DNA of 64,000 nucleotides, from contig JAJQOW010000020.1 of NCBI GenBank assembly GCA_037975125.1, forward strand, positions 1,264,642-1,328,641. The letters run 5' to 3'. Made by a program: the position numbers and the translations under genes. Positions within the stretch are counted from its first letter, which is position 1, and the number at the start of each line of letters is the position of its first letter. Under the pieces are notes generated by a model that saw nothing but the letters and a program-made list of their open reading frames with translations, was not told the origin of the DNA and searched no databases. This DNA comes from Latrodectus hesperus (lineage: Eukaryota > Arthropoda > Arachnida > Araneae > Theridiidae). Below, piece by piece: positions 1 to 11,500 of the stretch.

Positions 1-2847
1 CATTTTTGTTAGCAGCTACACTTAAGCATCATGCTGAAAGTTTCAGAGATAATTATCCAGTTGTTAGTGATTTGATTAAAAATTGTATGTATGTTGATGA
101 TTTAATAAGTGGTGGTTTGGTTTGTTTGTCGCTCAACGGTCATTTTTTGCACACGAGGGCTAATTAGACCGGGACTTATGGCTTAAAGTGGATTCCGAAC
201 CACTACAAACATCCATGCCCAAGGTGGGATTCGAACCCACGAACTGTTGAACCGAAGGCAAGAGCGCTAACCATTCGGCTGCCAGCTCGGCTTAATAAGT
301 GGTGCAGACAGTGAAAAAGAAGCCATAGAAATTAAACAAGACATGAAAAGGGTTTTGCAAAAGGCTAGTTTTAACATGAGAAAATGGAAAACAAACTGTG
401 TTTCCTTACAGCAGAAATGGGACGAAGAAGAAAACCCTAGTCTAACGCAATTAACAGATTGTGGCAAGGTCTTAGGATATTATTGGGATAGTAGAAAAGA
501 TACATTAAAGATTCCAGTACCAGAGGTTACCATACTGAATCCAGATGAAAAAATTACAAAGAGATTCATATTGAAAGTAATTGGTAAACTCTACGATCCT
601 ATAGGATTTATTAATCCATTTACTGTTACGTGTAAAATCCTTGTTCAGGAATGCTGGATTACTGGATATGAGTGGGATAAACCATTACCATCAGACATTC
701 AAAAAAGATTTAAAAGGTGGTGTGAAGACTTAATTAATTTAAAGGAAATTCAAATCAAAAGACATTACTTTAAAAGTAACAGCATTAAGGGGATATCTGA
801 CAGTCAATTGCATTGTTTCAGCGATAGTAGTATTAAAGCTTATGGTGCTGTCGTTTATATTAGGTTTATTGAGAATAATGAAATAAAAACTACATTTGTT
901 TCATCAAAATCTAGAGTTGTTCCCTTGAAAAAGATACTCTTCCGAGTTTAGAGTTAATGGGTGCTGTAATAGGTTGTAGGTTAATGAAATATATCTTGCA
1001 TAAAATTAATTTGGAAGTAAATAACTGCCTTTATTGGACTGATTCTACGATAGTACTTCATTGGGTGAAAGGAGATGCTAAAAGGTGGAAACCATTTGTT
1101 TGCAACCGAATAATTGAAATTCAAGGCATCACTGATCCCTCATCATGGAACTACTGTCCAGGAGAAGAAAATCCTGCTGATGTTTTAACGAGAAGTGAAA
1201 ATTCTTTAAGGTTGAAAGAAAATCGAGCATGGTTCAATGAACCTTATTGGCTTTCTGAGGAACGTAACCATTGGCCTATAGCATATCTAGACCCAGAAAT
1301 GAAGATAGCTGAAGAGGAAAGGAAGAAGAAAAAATGCATAATTTTACAAGCTATTTGTATTGACTCAAATACTAAGGACTTATTGGAGATATGTAAAATT
1401 AATAATTTTACAAAATTACTTAGAGTTACTGCGTGGATCAAAAGATTTATTTTTAACTTGAGAAATAAAGGGAATAAAAAAGAAGGGCCACTGACAGCTG
1501 AAGAGTTGAATGATTCCGAAATTTACTGGATTAAAAGAACACAAGAGAAAGAATTTTCTACAGAAATAAAAGGTTTAAATTCTAACCAAAAGTTACCATT
1601 TTCTTCAAAAATAGCCTTGTACAAACCATTTCTTGATATTAATGGATTGATTAGAATAGGTGGGCGATTACAATTTTCAGACTTGAGTTATGAACAAAAA
1701 CATCCTTTGTTGCTGCCTGGTAAGGACGAGTTCACTGAATTAATTATTCGCAGATGTCACGAAAACACTGGGCACGCTGGATTACCAGAGACACTATCAG
1801 AAATGAGAGAAAGGTTTTTCATCCCTAAAGGCAGGCAAAGAGTAAAATCTTTAATATTCAAGTGCAATTTATGTAGGAAGCCTGCTACCGAAGAGATGTA
1901 TTGTTTACCCCCAGATCGTGTGAGGGAAACATTTCCATTCGAAATAACTGGATTAGATTATTTAGGTCCTCTGTACATATTCGAAAATTCAGAAAAGAAG
2001 AAATCATATTTTGCTATTTACTTGCGCAGTAACACGTGCTATACATTTAGAGCTGACAACTGATATGTCAGTTCCGTCATTCTTGAGAGCATTTAAAAAA
2101 TTTATATCCCGTCGAGGACTATGTAAAACAATATATTCAGATAATGCTAAAACTTTCATTAAAGTGAAAAGAAATTTTAATCTTTTAAATGAAACTTTAA
2201 GCAAAGAAGAATGCCGAAATTATTTTAGTGAACGAAGAATAACTTGGAAAAACATCGTAGAAAGTGCAGCTTGGTGGGGAGGATTTCGGGAGAGACTTGT
2301 TCTCTCTGTGAAGACCTCCCTCAAGAAAATTTTAGGAAAAACATCTCTAAATTATTTGGAGCTTGAAACCACGGTCGTAGAAGTTGAAGCCATTTTGAAC
2401 TCTAGACCACTAACTTATATAGATGAAGAAAATGAGTCAGTGATTCTCACGCCTGCTCACTTCCTGATAGGTAGACGAATATTGTCTCTTCCTGGACTAT
2501 CCGTACTACCCCTTTCAACGAAAGATGTCCTCACCAGAAAATATAAGCATCAACAAAAAATAGTGACTACCTTTTGGAACAGATGGAAGAAATCCTATCT
2601 TTTGGAATTAAGGTCTGCTCATCAATCCACCTTGAGAAAGAAAAATCCTATTTTAATAAAGAAGGACTCAATTGTTCTAATTCACGAGGATAAAGTGCCA
2701 AAGCTTATGTGGAAGTGTGGTATCGTCACAGACGTTCATATTGGCAGAGATGGAAAGACACGATCCTGTATAGTGAGACTTCCATCTGGGACTCATTTGA
2801 AACGTCCAATTCAGTTGCTGTATCCAATCGAACTTTATGAAAATTGA
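1..2847 (+). pseudogene. BEL/Pao retrotransposon pol, 3' part, broken
   Basis: This is the end of a BEL/Pao LTR-retrotransposon polyprotein; gag, protease and most of the reverse transcriptase lie before the window. The first bases encode the RT tail with a YVDD active-site motif near 90-101. After a SINE insertion, 304-956 encodes the RT connection and the start of RNase H. 957-2063 continues RNase H and the integrase zinc domain (HxxxxGH, then CNLC, about 1757-1880), and 2011-2847 gives the integrase core and C-terminal domain. Integrase residues seen are the D of LDYLGP, the D of SDNAKTF and the E of GGFRERL. The reading frame breaks twice: in the A-run at 928-932, apparently one A short, and near 2020. 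The SINE at 114-291 is a third lesion. Domain order and the closing RLPSG..KRPIQLLYP stretch are typical of BEL/Pao. It is a dead copy, and I am confident of the family. Confidence 0.93.
114..291 (-). mobile_element. tRNA-derived SINE (family 1), copy a, inserted in BEL pol
   Basis: A 178-bp SINE on the minus strand. Read on that strand it begins GCCGAGCTGGCAGCCGAATGG, which holds a good Pol III A box (CAGCCGAATGG, one base off consensus), followed by a perfect B box (GGTTCGAATCC; its complement lies near 229-239). The body ends in a CAAACAAACCAAACC tail. The host sequence ttaataagtggt is repeated exactly at 102-113 and 292-303, a 12-bp target-site duplication. This shows LINE-type insertion into the BEL reverse transcriptase just after its YVDD motif. 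Near-identical full copies lie at 4457-4634 and 22491-22673. It is not a tRNA gene, because the same flanking body recurs with each copy. Confidence 0.93.
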
Positions 2848-3226
2848 ACTTTATGATACATTTAGTAACATTGTTTAACTTTATATTTTCTTTTTCTTTT
2901 ACAGAATTGTAGTAGAATTGCTGCTGAAATAATGAGTAGCTTTATAATTACTGTAAGCAGTATATGTATGTATGTATGTATCTTTATTTAGGTTTGATTT
3001 TTGATATTGAAATTAACTTTAGAAATTAATATGTAAAGCTAATATATATATTAATTTTTACATTATTATGTTGTTACAAAGGCATATGTTATTATCACTA
3101 GAGCATAGTATTCTTATATGATTATTATTAAGTATTGGTCTTATTGTTTTGAAAATCTGTGAATTAACTTAGTATTAATTTAGACTCTACTCTTGATGAA
3201 CTTTTGAAGTTCATCGGGGGGGAGGA
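2848..3226 (+). other. BEL/Pao 3' untranslated region and polypurine tract
   Basis: AT-rich, without a useful reading frame, this stretch lies between the pol stop codon and the LTR. It contains a short TGTA microsatellite at about 2964-2980. It ends in a G-rich polypurine tract (3216-3226, ggggg ggagga), the usual primer site for plus-strand DNA synthesis directly before a 3' LTR. Confidence 0.7.
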
Positions 3227-3450
3227 TGTTGCAACTATATGTCTATAGAGGGCGCACTGCACGAATATCTTTGCTACAAATAAGATTCGGTGCCCAAGAA
3301 AATGTAGATGTTTATTTTGTTCCATGTCTTGTTATTTGTTCCATGTCTTGTTATTTTTCCATGTCTTGTCCTGTTTCAGTATGTCTCATGTTAATAAAGA
3401 AATTAAAAACCTGCTCAAGGTAAGCTTATTTAGAATTTGAATTTATTATT
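3227..3450 (+). repeat. Start of BEL/Pao 3' LTR, right end not determined
   Basis: The sequence directly after the polypurine tract begins TGTTGCAAC, a TG start typical of BEL/Pao LTRs. An AATAAA polyadenylation signal lies at about 3393-3398. The motif ttccatgtcttgttattt is repeated three times from 3320 (steps of 19 and 18 bp). The 5' LTR is outside the window, so I cannot fix the end by comparison; the coordinate given is a guess beyond the poly(A) signal. Confidence 0.6.
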
Positions 3451-3473
3451 AAGATGAATTGATAAACATGATT

Positions 3474-3532
3474 AGCAAATTGGAATTTCGATTTAGCAAA
3501 TTGGAATTTCGATTTAGCAAATTGGAATTTTA
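3474..3532. repeat. 21-bp tandem repeat, three copies
   Basis: The unit agcaaattggaatttcgattt occurs twice exactly, followed by a third copy cut short after about 17 bases. It lies at or just beyond the presumed LTR end. Confidence 0.85.
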
Positions 3533-3574
3533 TTAGAAAATCCAAACAGATGGTCTAGCATTGCTTGATCATCT

Positions 3575-3755
3575 GGGATTAGCAACAATAACAACACACC
3601 ATACTACCACAACACGTTTACAGGGAGGGTCACATTCATATATCACCTCAGAAGAAAGGACAGAGCAACACGGAAAGAAAGCAACATCCATGCCCGAGCC
3701 GGGTCCTGCAGCTCAGGAGTCAGGAATGCTGACCACTCAGCCATCAGTCGGCCAT
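3575..3755 (-). mobile_element. tRNA-derived SINE, separate family
   Basis: Read on the minus strand, this starts GGCCGACTGATGGCTGAGTGGTCAGC, a tRNA-like A box, followed by a decayed B box (ggctcgggcatgg) and a body ending in a GTT-rich tail (tgttgttattgttgc). The head resembles a Ser/Leu-type tRNA. An open frame of 98 codons crosses it on the plus strand and is not meaningful. Boundaries are approximate because I could not identify a clean target duplication. Confidence 0.6.
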
Positions 3756-4456
3756 TATACAATATTGAATCACATATTTGTGAAGGATTGTGTTCAAGTT
3801 CATTATCTAAGACTTAAAGCAAATTCTTGGTGGATTCCAGATGGACTTCTTGAATGATGGAAGGTTAAAAGCGATCTATAATGATCCGATTCAATTGATG
3901 GTTGATAAATTTAGAATTATTGAAAGCATTTTTGTATTTTAATTAGAATTTTAAAAGTTTAATTTCTTAAATGTTATTATTTGATAAAGATACCAGTTTT
4001 AATATGTATAAAAGGTCCGCAAAGGAAAGAGTTAAGCATTTGTAATAGAATACATGACATTTCAATGTTTGTCACAAGATGGCGGCCCAGCTGTTACTTG
4101 CGTACAAGCACTAAGTAGAATCCGGGGAATCCAGTTGCAGTCAAAAGGAAAAGTTTTTTTAAAATTTTAAATTAAGTCATTTTTTATTGTTTTAGTCAGA
4201 ATGAAGCAAATACTTTTCCGCGTATAATTGCAGTTAAAAGTGATAATTGTATTAAATGCAGCAAGTTGAGGGAACGCGAGAAAAAAGTCAATAAATGTTT
4301 TAAAGAGGATCAATAAAAAATTAAAAACACTGCTTAAAAAATTGGTGTCGTGAAGTGAAATTCGATCAGTTTTTTTTTTTTTAAAAACTGAGTCATAGGT
4401 AGTTGACTGGTGGCTCTACAGCGTTTTTTCATTATCTTATATTTAAAAAGGTTTTC
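3756..4456. other. AT-rich sequence without a recognised gene
   Basis: No coding stretch or RNA gene is recognisable. It holds scattered poly(A) and poly(T) runs and one slightly more GC-rich patch near 4075-4140. Confidence 0.5.
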
Positions 4457-4634
4457 GGTTTGGTTTGTTTGTCACTCAACGGTCATTTTTTGCACATGAA
4501 GGCTAATTAGACCGGGACATACGGCTTAAAGTGGATTCCGAACCACTACAAATATCCATGCCCAAGGTGGGATTCGAACCCACGAACTGTTGAACCGAAG
4601 GCAAGAGCGCTAACCATTCGGCTGCCAGCTCGGC
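4457..4634 (-). mobile_element. tRNA-derived SINE (family 1), copy b
   Basis: A second full-length 178-bp copy of the family at 114-291, in the same orientation, with intact A and B boxes on the minus strand and only a handful of base differences. It is flanked by a 13-bp target duplication, taaaaaggttttc (4444-4456) and taaaatggttttc (4635-4647), with one mismatch. Confidence 0.92.
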
Positions 4635-4647
4635 TAAAATGGTTTTC

Positions 4648-6188
4648 GAATCCTTTTACACATTATAAGTCTTTGAAAATAAAGAAAAAGTCCTTATAGT
4701 TGATTTCAAATATCCAAATTTCATTTGGTTAAAATTTTGGTTAGTTTACAGCACATTACATTTTTGGTTTTCATTAAGTGGATCATTTTTGGTGTAGGAT
4801 GACTTTTTTTCGACTGCAATCAGCAATTTTAAATGGATTCAAAAACACTACAAGCATACAATGGATATTGGGATCGAACTCGCCAAAAATTCACTTTAGT
4901 TAATTCCCTAAATTTCTTTTTATCATAAATATTTACAGACTATAATTGCTTAACTTTCTGGGTTTGTCCTATAAGAAAAAAAATGCAATTTTTAACAGCG
5001 ATATTGAGCCAAATCATGAATTAATTCTTTAGCATTTTAATTCAGTAGCCACGATAAACAAATTTTTCTTACACTGATCATACAAATATATTTTAAATGA
5101 TCTTATATTCAAATTTTAAGAACATACAATCACTTAATCGAAATTACATATTTTAAATACATAATATTATGCATTTTCTAATACAGAACGTGTAGATATT
5201 AGTTAAAAATTATGTTTAAATGGGAAACATTTTATCTCACAAAATATTTCATAATGTATACATTTGAAAAGTTAATGCTTTCAAATGAGTTTAACATTTG
5301 TAAGAACGTAAATAAAATCAAGACAATTACCTTCAATACGTCTTTTTGTCAATAATTCTGCAGATCAGCGTTGTTTGTCTGTAACTGAAGATCCTCGTCC
5401 CAGGGACAGCATGAAAGATTAAGAAATTCAAATGAAACCATTTTTATATAAAAACATATTAAACTCGAAAAAATAAAAATTGATACTTATTAATATAAAT
5501 AAAAAGATATGTTTCAGACTTTTAATATATCGTTAATTCGTAAATTAATGAGCATATCAAAATTAAATCACAAAAATAGAAAAGTATTTTCATGAAAAAT
5601 GATATTTTTTCTTCATGAGCTATTAGAAATCAGTAATGACTCTTCTCTCAATTGGGTGCAACCTAGAAAAAATTACCCTCAATTAAATAAAAACTTAAAT
5701 ATCTTTTTATCGCCATATGCTAAAATTGGTCATACACATTGAGAAAATAAATTTAAGAAATTTAAAATATTTTTTATGAATTCTTATAAAATATTCAAGT
5801 TTTTACTGTAAATTTTTAACTCCAGAACTTATTTCCTACTTTTAATTAAACTTGTTACAAAATTATGAAAATTAAAAAAAATTTAATACAGAAATTTAAA
5901 AATTTGTGTTTATTTCAGCCAGTTTTATAAATTTATCAGGCATAAATTAAATTTCAAAATGTAATTTCAATCAAAAAACAATTTATCTATACTTTATGTT
6001 CTACACCAATATTAAGAAATCAATATATCGCAGTCACAAGTATGACCACATCTCGCAACTTTTTGCAATAAATATTTAATCCTTTGTTTAATTCACTTAA
6101 AAATATATTCCAAATATGTATTTAAATTATAAAATTTATGTATTACGTAAAATTGCTTAATAAACTGAATTCCATGATATTTTTTTCA
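4648..6188. other. AT-rich intergenic DNA
   Basis: No gene is recognised. Near 4840-4890 a fragment (aacactacaagcatacaatgg ... ggatcgaactcgcc) resembles the middle of the family 1 SINE and is probably a very old remnant. The remainder is AT-rich with many stops in all frames. Confidence 0.45.
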
Positions 6189-6195
6189 TAAACAA

Positions 6196-6487
6196 TTGAG
6201 TGGCTTTTGGGCCAACAACTAGATCGAGACCTATAGTTTAAAATGGACATTCAAGGTATGAGCGCTAACCTCCCAAAGTAGGATTCGTATGAATATTTTT
6301 AAACAAAGCTATAGATTTTAAAAGGGATTTAATTTATTACTCAGTGGTCATTATTTGTACACAAGGGCTAATTAGACCGTCATCTACAATTTAAAATAAA
6401 ATTCAAACAATTATATCCAAGGACAAGGTGATATTTAAATCACCAAATTTTGAAACTTGCTTACCACTCGGCAAGTTAATTTGGCTT
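6196..6487 (-). repeat. Two decayed family 1 SINE remnants
   Basis: At 6335-6487 the order of motifs matches the family 1 SINE: a cagtggtcatt block, acaagggctaattagaccg, a region like tttaaagtggattc, and a degraded tRNA-like end with cttaccactcggc. At 6196-6290 a shorter, scrambled remnant keeps gacctatagtttaaaatgga and gagcgctaacc. Both are far more diverged than the copies at 114, 4457 and 22491, so this family has been active over a long period. Confidence 0.6.
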
Positions 6488-7287
6488 TAAATAAGGAAAC
6501 TGTACTATCAATAGTACTAAAATGCATTGAAAGTAACGAGGAAACTATGAAACAAGTGATTTTTTATGCATTTAAAAGTTGTTTGAACACACAAACATAG
6601 AGAAACATAGAAACTACATTTTATATATCAATGCTTTAAAAAAATCTTAAATCAGCCAAAATTAAAATTTCAAATACTACACAATCGTTTCTATTCTCTA
6701 TTTTAAAACACACACACATACATTATTCATTTATTACATTTTTTTAAAACTAATATCACCTCTTTATCGTCTAAAATATTTCTTACTCTAAGACATGTGT
6801 AAGAACTACATAGATTAAATAAATAATCACATAAATTAAAGAAAGGTGCCAAGAGAAAATTTTCCTCAATCAGTTTAAGCACTTCAATATATTCTGATTA
6901 TCTGATCTGTTTTTATCATAATCATTAACATGCTGTCGCACTAAACAGCATGCTAAATATAATCGGTTCTGAAGTGGTGGATGGAAAGACTCAAGACAAT
7001 ATAAGTATTCTCCTGTCTATGAAACATACTCAAATACTTTATTCTATAATACGTACTGTAGTATTTAGAACTAAAAGGAGAATTGACCCACGAACGAGTG
7101 GATTCCAGACGATGTTAATAATTTAGCTATCAGTCTAGGTAGATATTAAAATACAGATAAATTCGCATCATTCTGCGGTTTGGTCGTTAAGCTAATGTTC
7201 CAAGGTATAAAAAAAATGTTAAGCAATGTCATAATGTGCTGACTAAGTTTACAGAGCGGTAAGTTAGTCATTGAATTGAGTCAATTT

Positions 7288-7530
7288 GAATTTGTTGGCT
7301 GCTTAACGAACATTCTTTTAAATATAATGGTTTAGAGTTTAAATTGGATTCCATACCGATGCGAACAATGCAATTTAGTGCGAAGAACGAACTAATAAAC
7401 TGCTGTACTGTTACCTGGATATCAATCATGAACTCTACATCACTTTACATTCATTTTTTTTTACAAATGATGCAATAATTGACCAAAATACATAGCTTAA
7501 AGTGGATAATAAACTAAAAAAATCATCAAC
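7288..7530 (-). repeat. Very old family 1 SINE remnants
   Basis: The segment at about 7330-7365 (agtttaaattggattccataccgatgcgaac) aligns with the conserved middle of the family 1 SINE, and cgaactaataaactgctgt follows as the decayed tRNA side. A second trace, agcttaaagtggat, lies at about 7491-7504. Boundaries are uncertain. Confidence 0.4.
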
Positions 7531-7744
7531 ACACAAGAAAGAAATCAATGCAGAATCTTAAGAATAATTTGCCAAAGATTCCCTTGGGAAATTTTCATTC
7601 ATCTCAGGAACGCCCCTGTGGATAAATGGAAATATGCCCGCTGTATTTAAATATTTAATAGAATATTTTTTTAATGCCCGATCGCATTTTTAGAATTTAT
7701 TCTAATTCAGTACTACAAACGCGGAAAGTGATATCAAAATTTCA

Positions 7745-7874
7745 CACGGCGTTACGTCCTTCCTCCGAAAGAAACACACACGGAGAAAAAGAGTACATTC
7801 AAGCTCGAACCTGGATTCGAACCCTGGACCTACTGTTCCGAAGCTAGAGATGCTATCCTCTCCCCCATCGGCGA
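7745..7874 (-). mobile_element. tRNA-derived SINE head, another family
   Basis: On the minus strand the sequence reads gatgggggagaggatagcatctctagcttcggaacag, then a good B box (the complement of ggattcgaaccc at 7812-7823), then a body containing tttctccgtgtgtgtttctttcggaggaagg. The B box inside a tRNA-like context suggests a SINE head. I saw no second copy in this window, so the body and ends are not defined. Confidence 0.45.
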
Positions 7875-8584
7875 AATATTCTTTTCTATAAAAATTCCTA
7901 TATTTTTTTACAGAAAATATAGATTAAATATACGTAATAAGTTCCAATGGATTATGCATGTTTTCTCCAAGAAGTTTGAGAGTAAAAATTAAATAAATAA
8001 ATAAATAAAGATTATAAGGTACCAAATCAAATTTCGTTAAAAAAAAATTTCTAATAAAATATTTACGAATTATTAGTTCTCTCGTGGAAGGCTATATGTA
8101 CATATAGAAATACAGTAAACTTTGAAATAGATTAATGCAAAGGAAACAATAAAATTTCTATTAAAAACCACAATAAGATTTCGAAAGAAGCATACACATA
8201 AAACAAGTTAAATAAGTTCACATGGTTCATACAAGTAAGAAAACAGTTTTCCATAATCTCCAAATGTTTCACTACAGCACGTAAGAATATTCTTCGAATT
8301 TCGAAAAAATAAAGCTTTTAATAAATTATACTACGTATAAATTTCCCATGTAGCTCCCAAGTGAACAACACAGACTTCGCCAGGATGGCTATTATTCCAT
8401 ATGGAAATATTCCTATATATCCGTTAGATTAAAACTTACAAAAGAATATTCAATTTAATAGCAAATTCTTTTTGAAAATACATATCAATTTAGCATGGCT
8501 ATTAAGAGCTTTCAGCACGCAGGCTGATTGACATATTGATTTATATCTGTGCATAATATAGTTTATTATAAGCAGTCTTTACTC

Positions 8585-11500
8585 TTAAAATGCAAAGAAT
8601 ATTCTTACATATTACAGTGAACAACTTTCCTGTACAGCTCCCAAGCGAATCTTTTAGTCATCGCTGAGACTGTATTTATTTTATATGGAAATATAGGAAT
8701 ATATTTCCGTTATATTAAAACTTACATAAGAATATTCTTCAATGTAATAGCAAATTCTTTTTGAAAATAATACATTTCAATTTAGCATGCCTATTATGAG
8801 CTTTCAGCACGCAGGCTGATTGACTTACTGATTTATAGCTGTGCATAATATAGTTTATTATAAGCACTCTTTACTCTTAAAATGCAAAGAATATTCTTAC
8901 ATATTACAGTGAACAACTTTCCTGTACAGCTCCCAAGCGAATCTTTTAGTCATCGCTGAGACTGTATTTATTTTATATGGAAATATAGGAATATATTTCC
9001 GTTATATTAAAACTTACATAAGAATATTCTTCAATGTAATAGCAAATTCTTTTTGAAAATAATACATTTCAATTTAGCATGCCTATTATGAGCTTTCAGC
9101 ACGCAGGCTGATTGACTTACTGATTTATAGCTGTGCATAATATAGTTTATTATAAGCACTCTTGACTCTTAAAATGCAAAGAATATTCTTACATATTACA
9201 GTGAACAACTTTCCTGTACAGCTCCCAAGCGAATCTTTTAGTCATCGCTGAGACTGTATTTATTTTATATGGAAATATAGGAATATATTTCCGTTATATT
9301 AAAACTTACATAAGAATATTCTTCAATGTAATAGCAAATTCTTTTTGAAAATAATACATTTCAATTTAGCATGCCTATTATGAGCTTTCAGCACGCAGGC
9401 TGATTGACTTACTGATTTATAGCTGTGCATAATATAGTTTATTATAAGCACTCTTGACTCTTAAAATGCAAAGAATATTCTTACATATTACAGTGAACAA
9501 CTTTCCTGTACAGCTCCCAAGCGAATCTTTTAGTCATCGCTGAGACTGTATTTATTTTATATGGAAATATAGGAATATATTTCCGTTATATTAAAACTTA
9601 CATAAGAATATTCTTCAATGTAATAGCAAATTCTTTTTGAAAATAATACATTTCAATTTAGCATGCCTATTATGAGCTTTCAGCACGCAGGCTGATTGAC
9701 TTACTGATTTATAGCTGTGCATAATATAGTTTATTATAAGCACTCTTGACTCTTAAAATGCAAAGAATATTCTTACATATTACAGTGAACAACTTTCCTG
9801 TACAGCTCCCAAGCGAATCTTTTAGTCATCGCTGAGACTGTATTTATTTTATATGGAAATATAGGAATATATTTCCGTTATATTAAAACTTACATAAGAA
9901 TATTCTTCAATGTAATAGCAAATTCTTTTTGAAAATAATACATTTCAATTTAGCATGCCTATTATGAGCTTTCAGCACGCAGGCTGATTGACTTACTGAT
10001 TTATAGCTGTGCATAATATAGTTTATTATAAGCACTCTTGACTCTTAAAATGCAAAGAATATTCTTACATATTACAGTGAACAACTTTCCTGTACAGCTC
10101 CCAAGCGAATCTTTTAGTCATCGCTGAGACTGTATTTATTTTATATGGAAATATAGGAATATATTTCCGTTATATTAAAACTTACATAAGAATATTCTTC
10201 AATGTAATAGCAAATTCTTTTTGAAAATAATACATTTCAATTTAGCATGCCTATTATGAGCTTTCAGCACGCAGGCTGATTGACTTACTGATTTATAGCT
10301 GTGCATAATATAGTTTATTATAAGCACTCTTTACTCTTAAAATGCAAAGAATATTCTTACATATTACAGTGAACAACTTTCCTGTACAGCTCCCAAGCGA
10401 ATCTTTTAGTCATCGCTGAGACTGTATTTATTTTATATGGAAATATAGGAATATATTTCCGTTATATTAAAACTTACATAAGAATATTCTTCAATGTAAT
10501 AGCAAATTCTTTTTGAAAATAATACATTTCAATTTAGCATGCCTATTATGAGCTTTCAGCACGCAGGCTGATTGACTTACTGATTTATAGCTGTGCATAA
10601 TATAGTTTATTATAAGCACTCTTGACTCTTAAAATGCAAAGAATATTCTTACATATTACAGTGAACAACTTTCCTGTACAGCTCCCAAGCGAATCTTTTA
10701 GTCATCGCTGAGACTGTATTTATTTTATATGGAAATATAGGAATATATTTCCGTTATATTAAAACTTACATAAGAATATTCTTCAATGTAATAGCAAATT
10801 CTTTTTGAAAATAATACATTTCAATTTAGCATGCCTATTATGAGCTTTCAGCACGCAGGCTGATTGACTTACTGATTTATAGCTGTGCATAATATAGTTT
10901 ATTATAAGCAGTCTTTACTCTTAAAATGCAAAGAATATTCTTACATATTACAGTGAACAACTTTCCTGTACAGCTCCCAAGCGAATCTTTTAGTCATCGC
11001 TGAGACTGTATTTATTTTATATGGAAATATAGGAATATATTTCCGTTATATTAAAACTTACATAAGAATATTCTTCAATGTAATAGCAAATTCTTTTTGA
11101 AAATAATACATTTCAATTTAGCATGCCTATTATGAGCTTTCAGCACGCAGGCTGATTGACTTACTGATTTATAGCTGTGCATAATATAGTTTATTATAAG
11201 CAGTCTTTACTCTTAAAATGCAAAGAATATTCTTACATATTACAGTGAACAACTTTCCTGTACAGCTCCCAAGCGAATCTTTTAGTCATCGCTGAGACTG
11301 TATTTATTTTATATGGAAATATAGGAATATATTTCCGTTATATTAAAACTTACATAAGAATATTCTTCAATGTAATAGCAAATTCTTTTTGAAAATAATA
11401 CATTTCAATTTAGCATGCCTATTATGAGCTTTCAGCACGCAGGCTGATTGACTTACTGATTTATAGCTGTGCATAATATAGTTTATTATAAGCAGTCTTT

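Noticed and set aside
225..290. Functional tRNA gene on the minus strand
   Set aside because: The tRNA-like part is followed by a body repeated at 4457 and 22491 and the whole unit is bracketed by a target duplication, so it is a SINE head.
3216..3226. G-run as a quadruplex or regulatory site
   Set aside because: Its position directly before a TG-starting LTR is fully explained by a retrotransposon polypurine tract.
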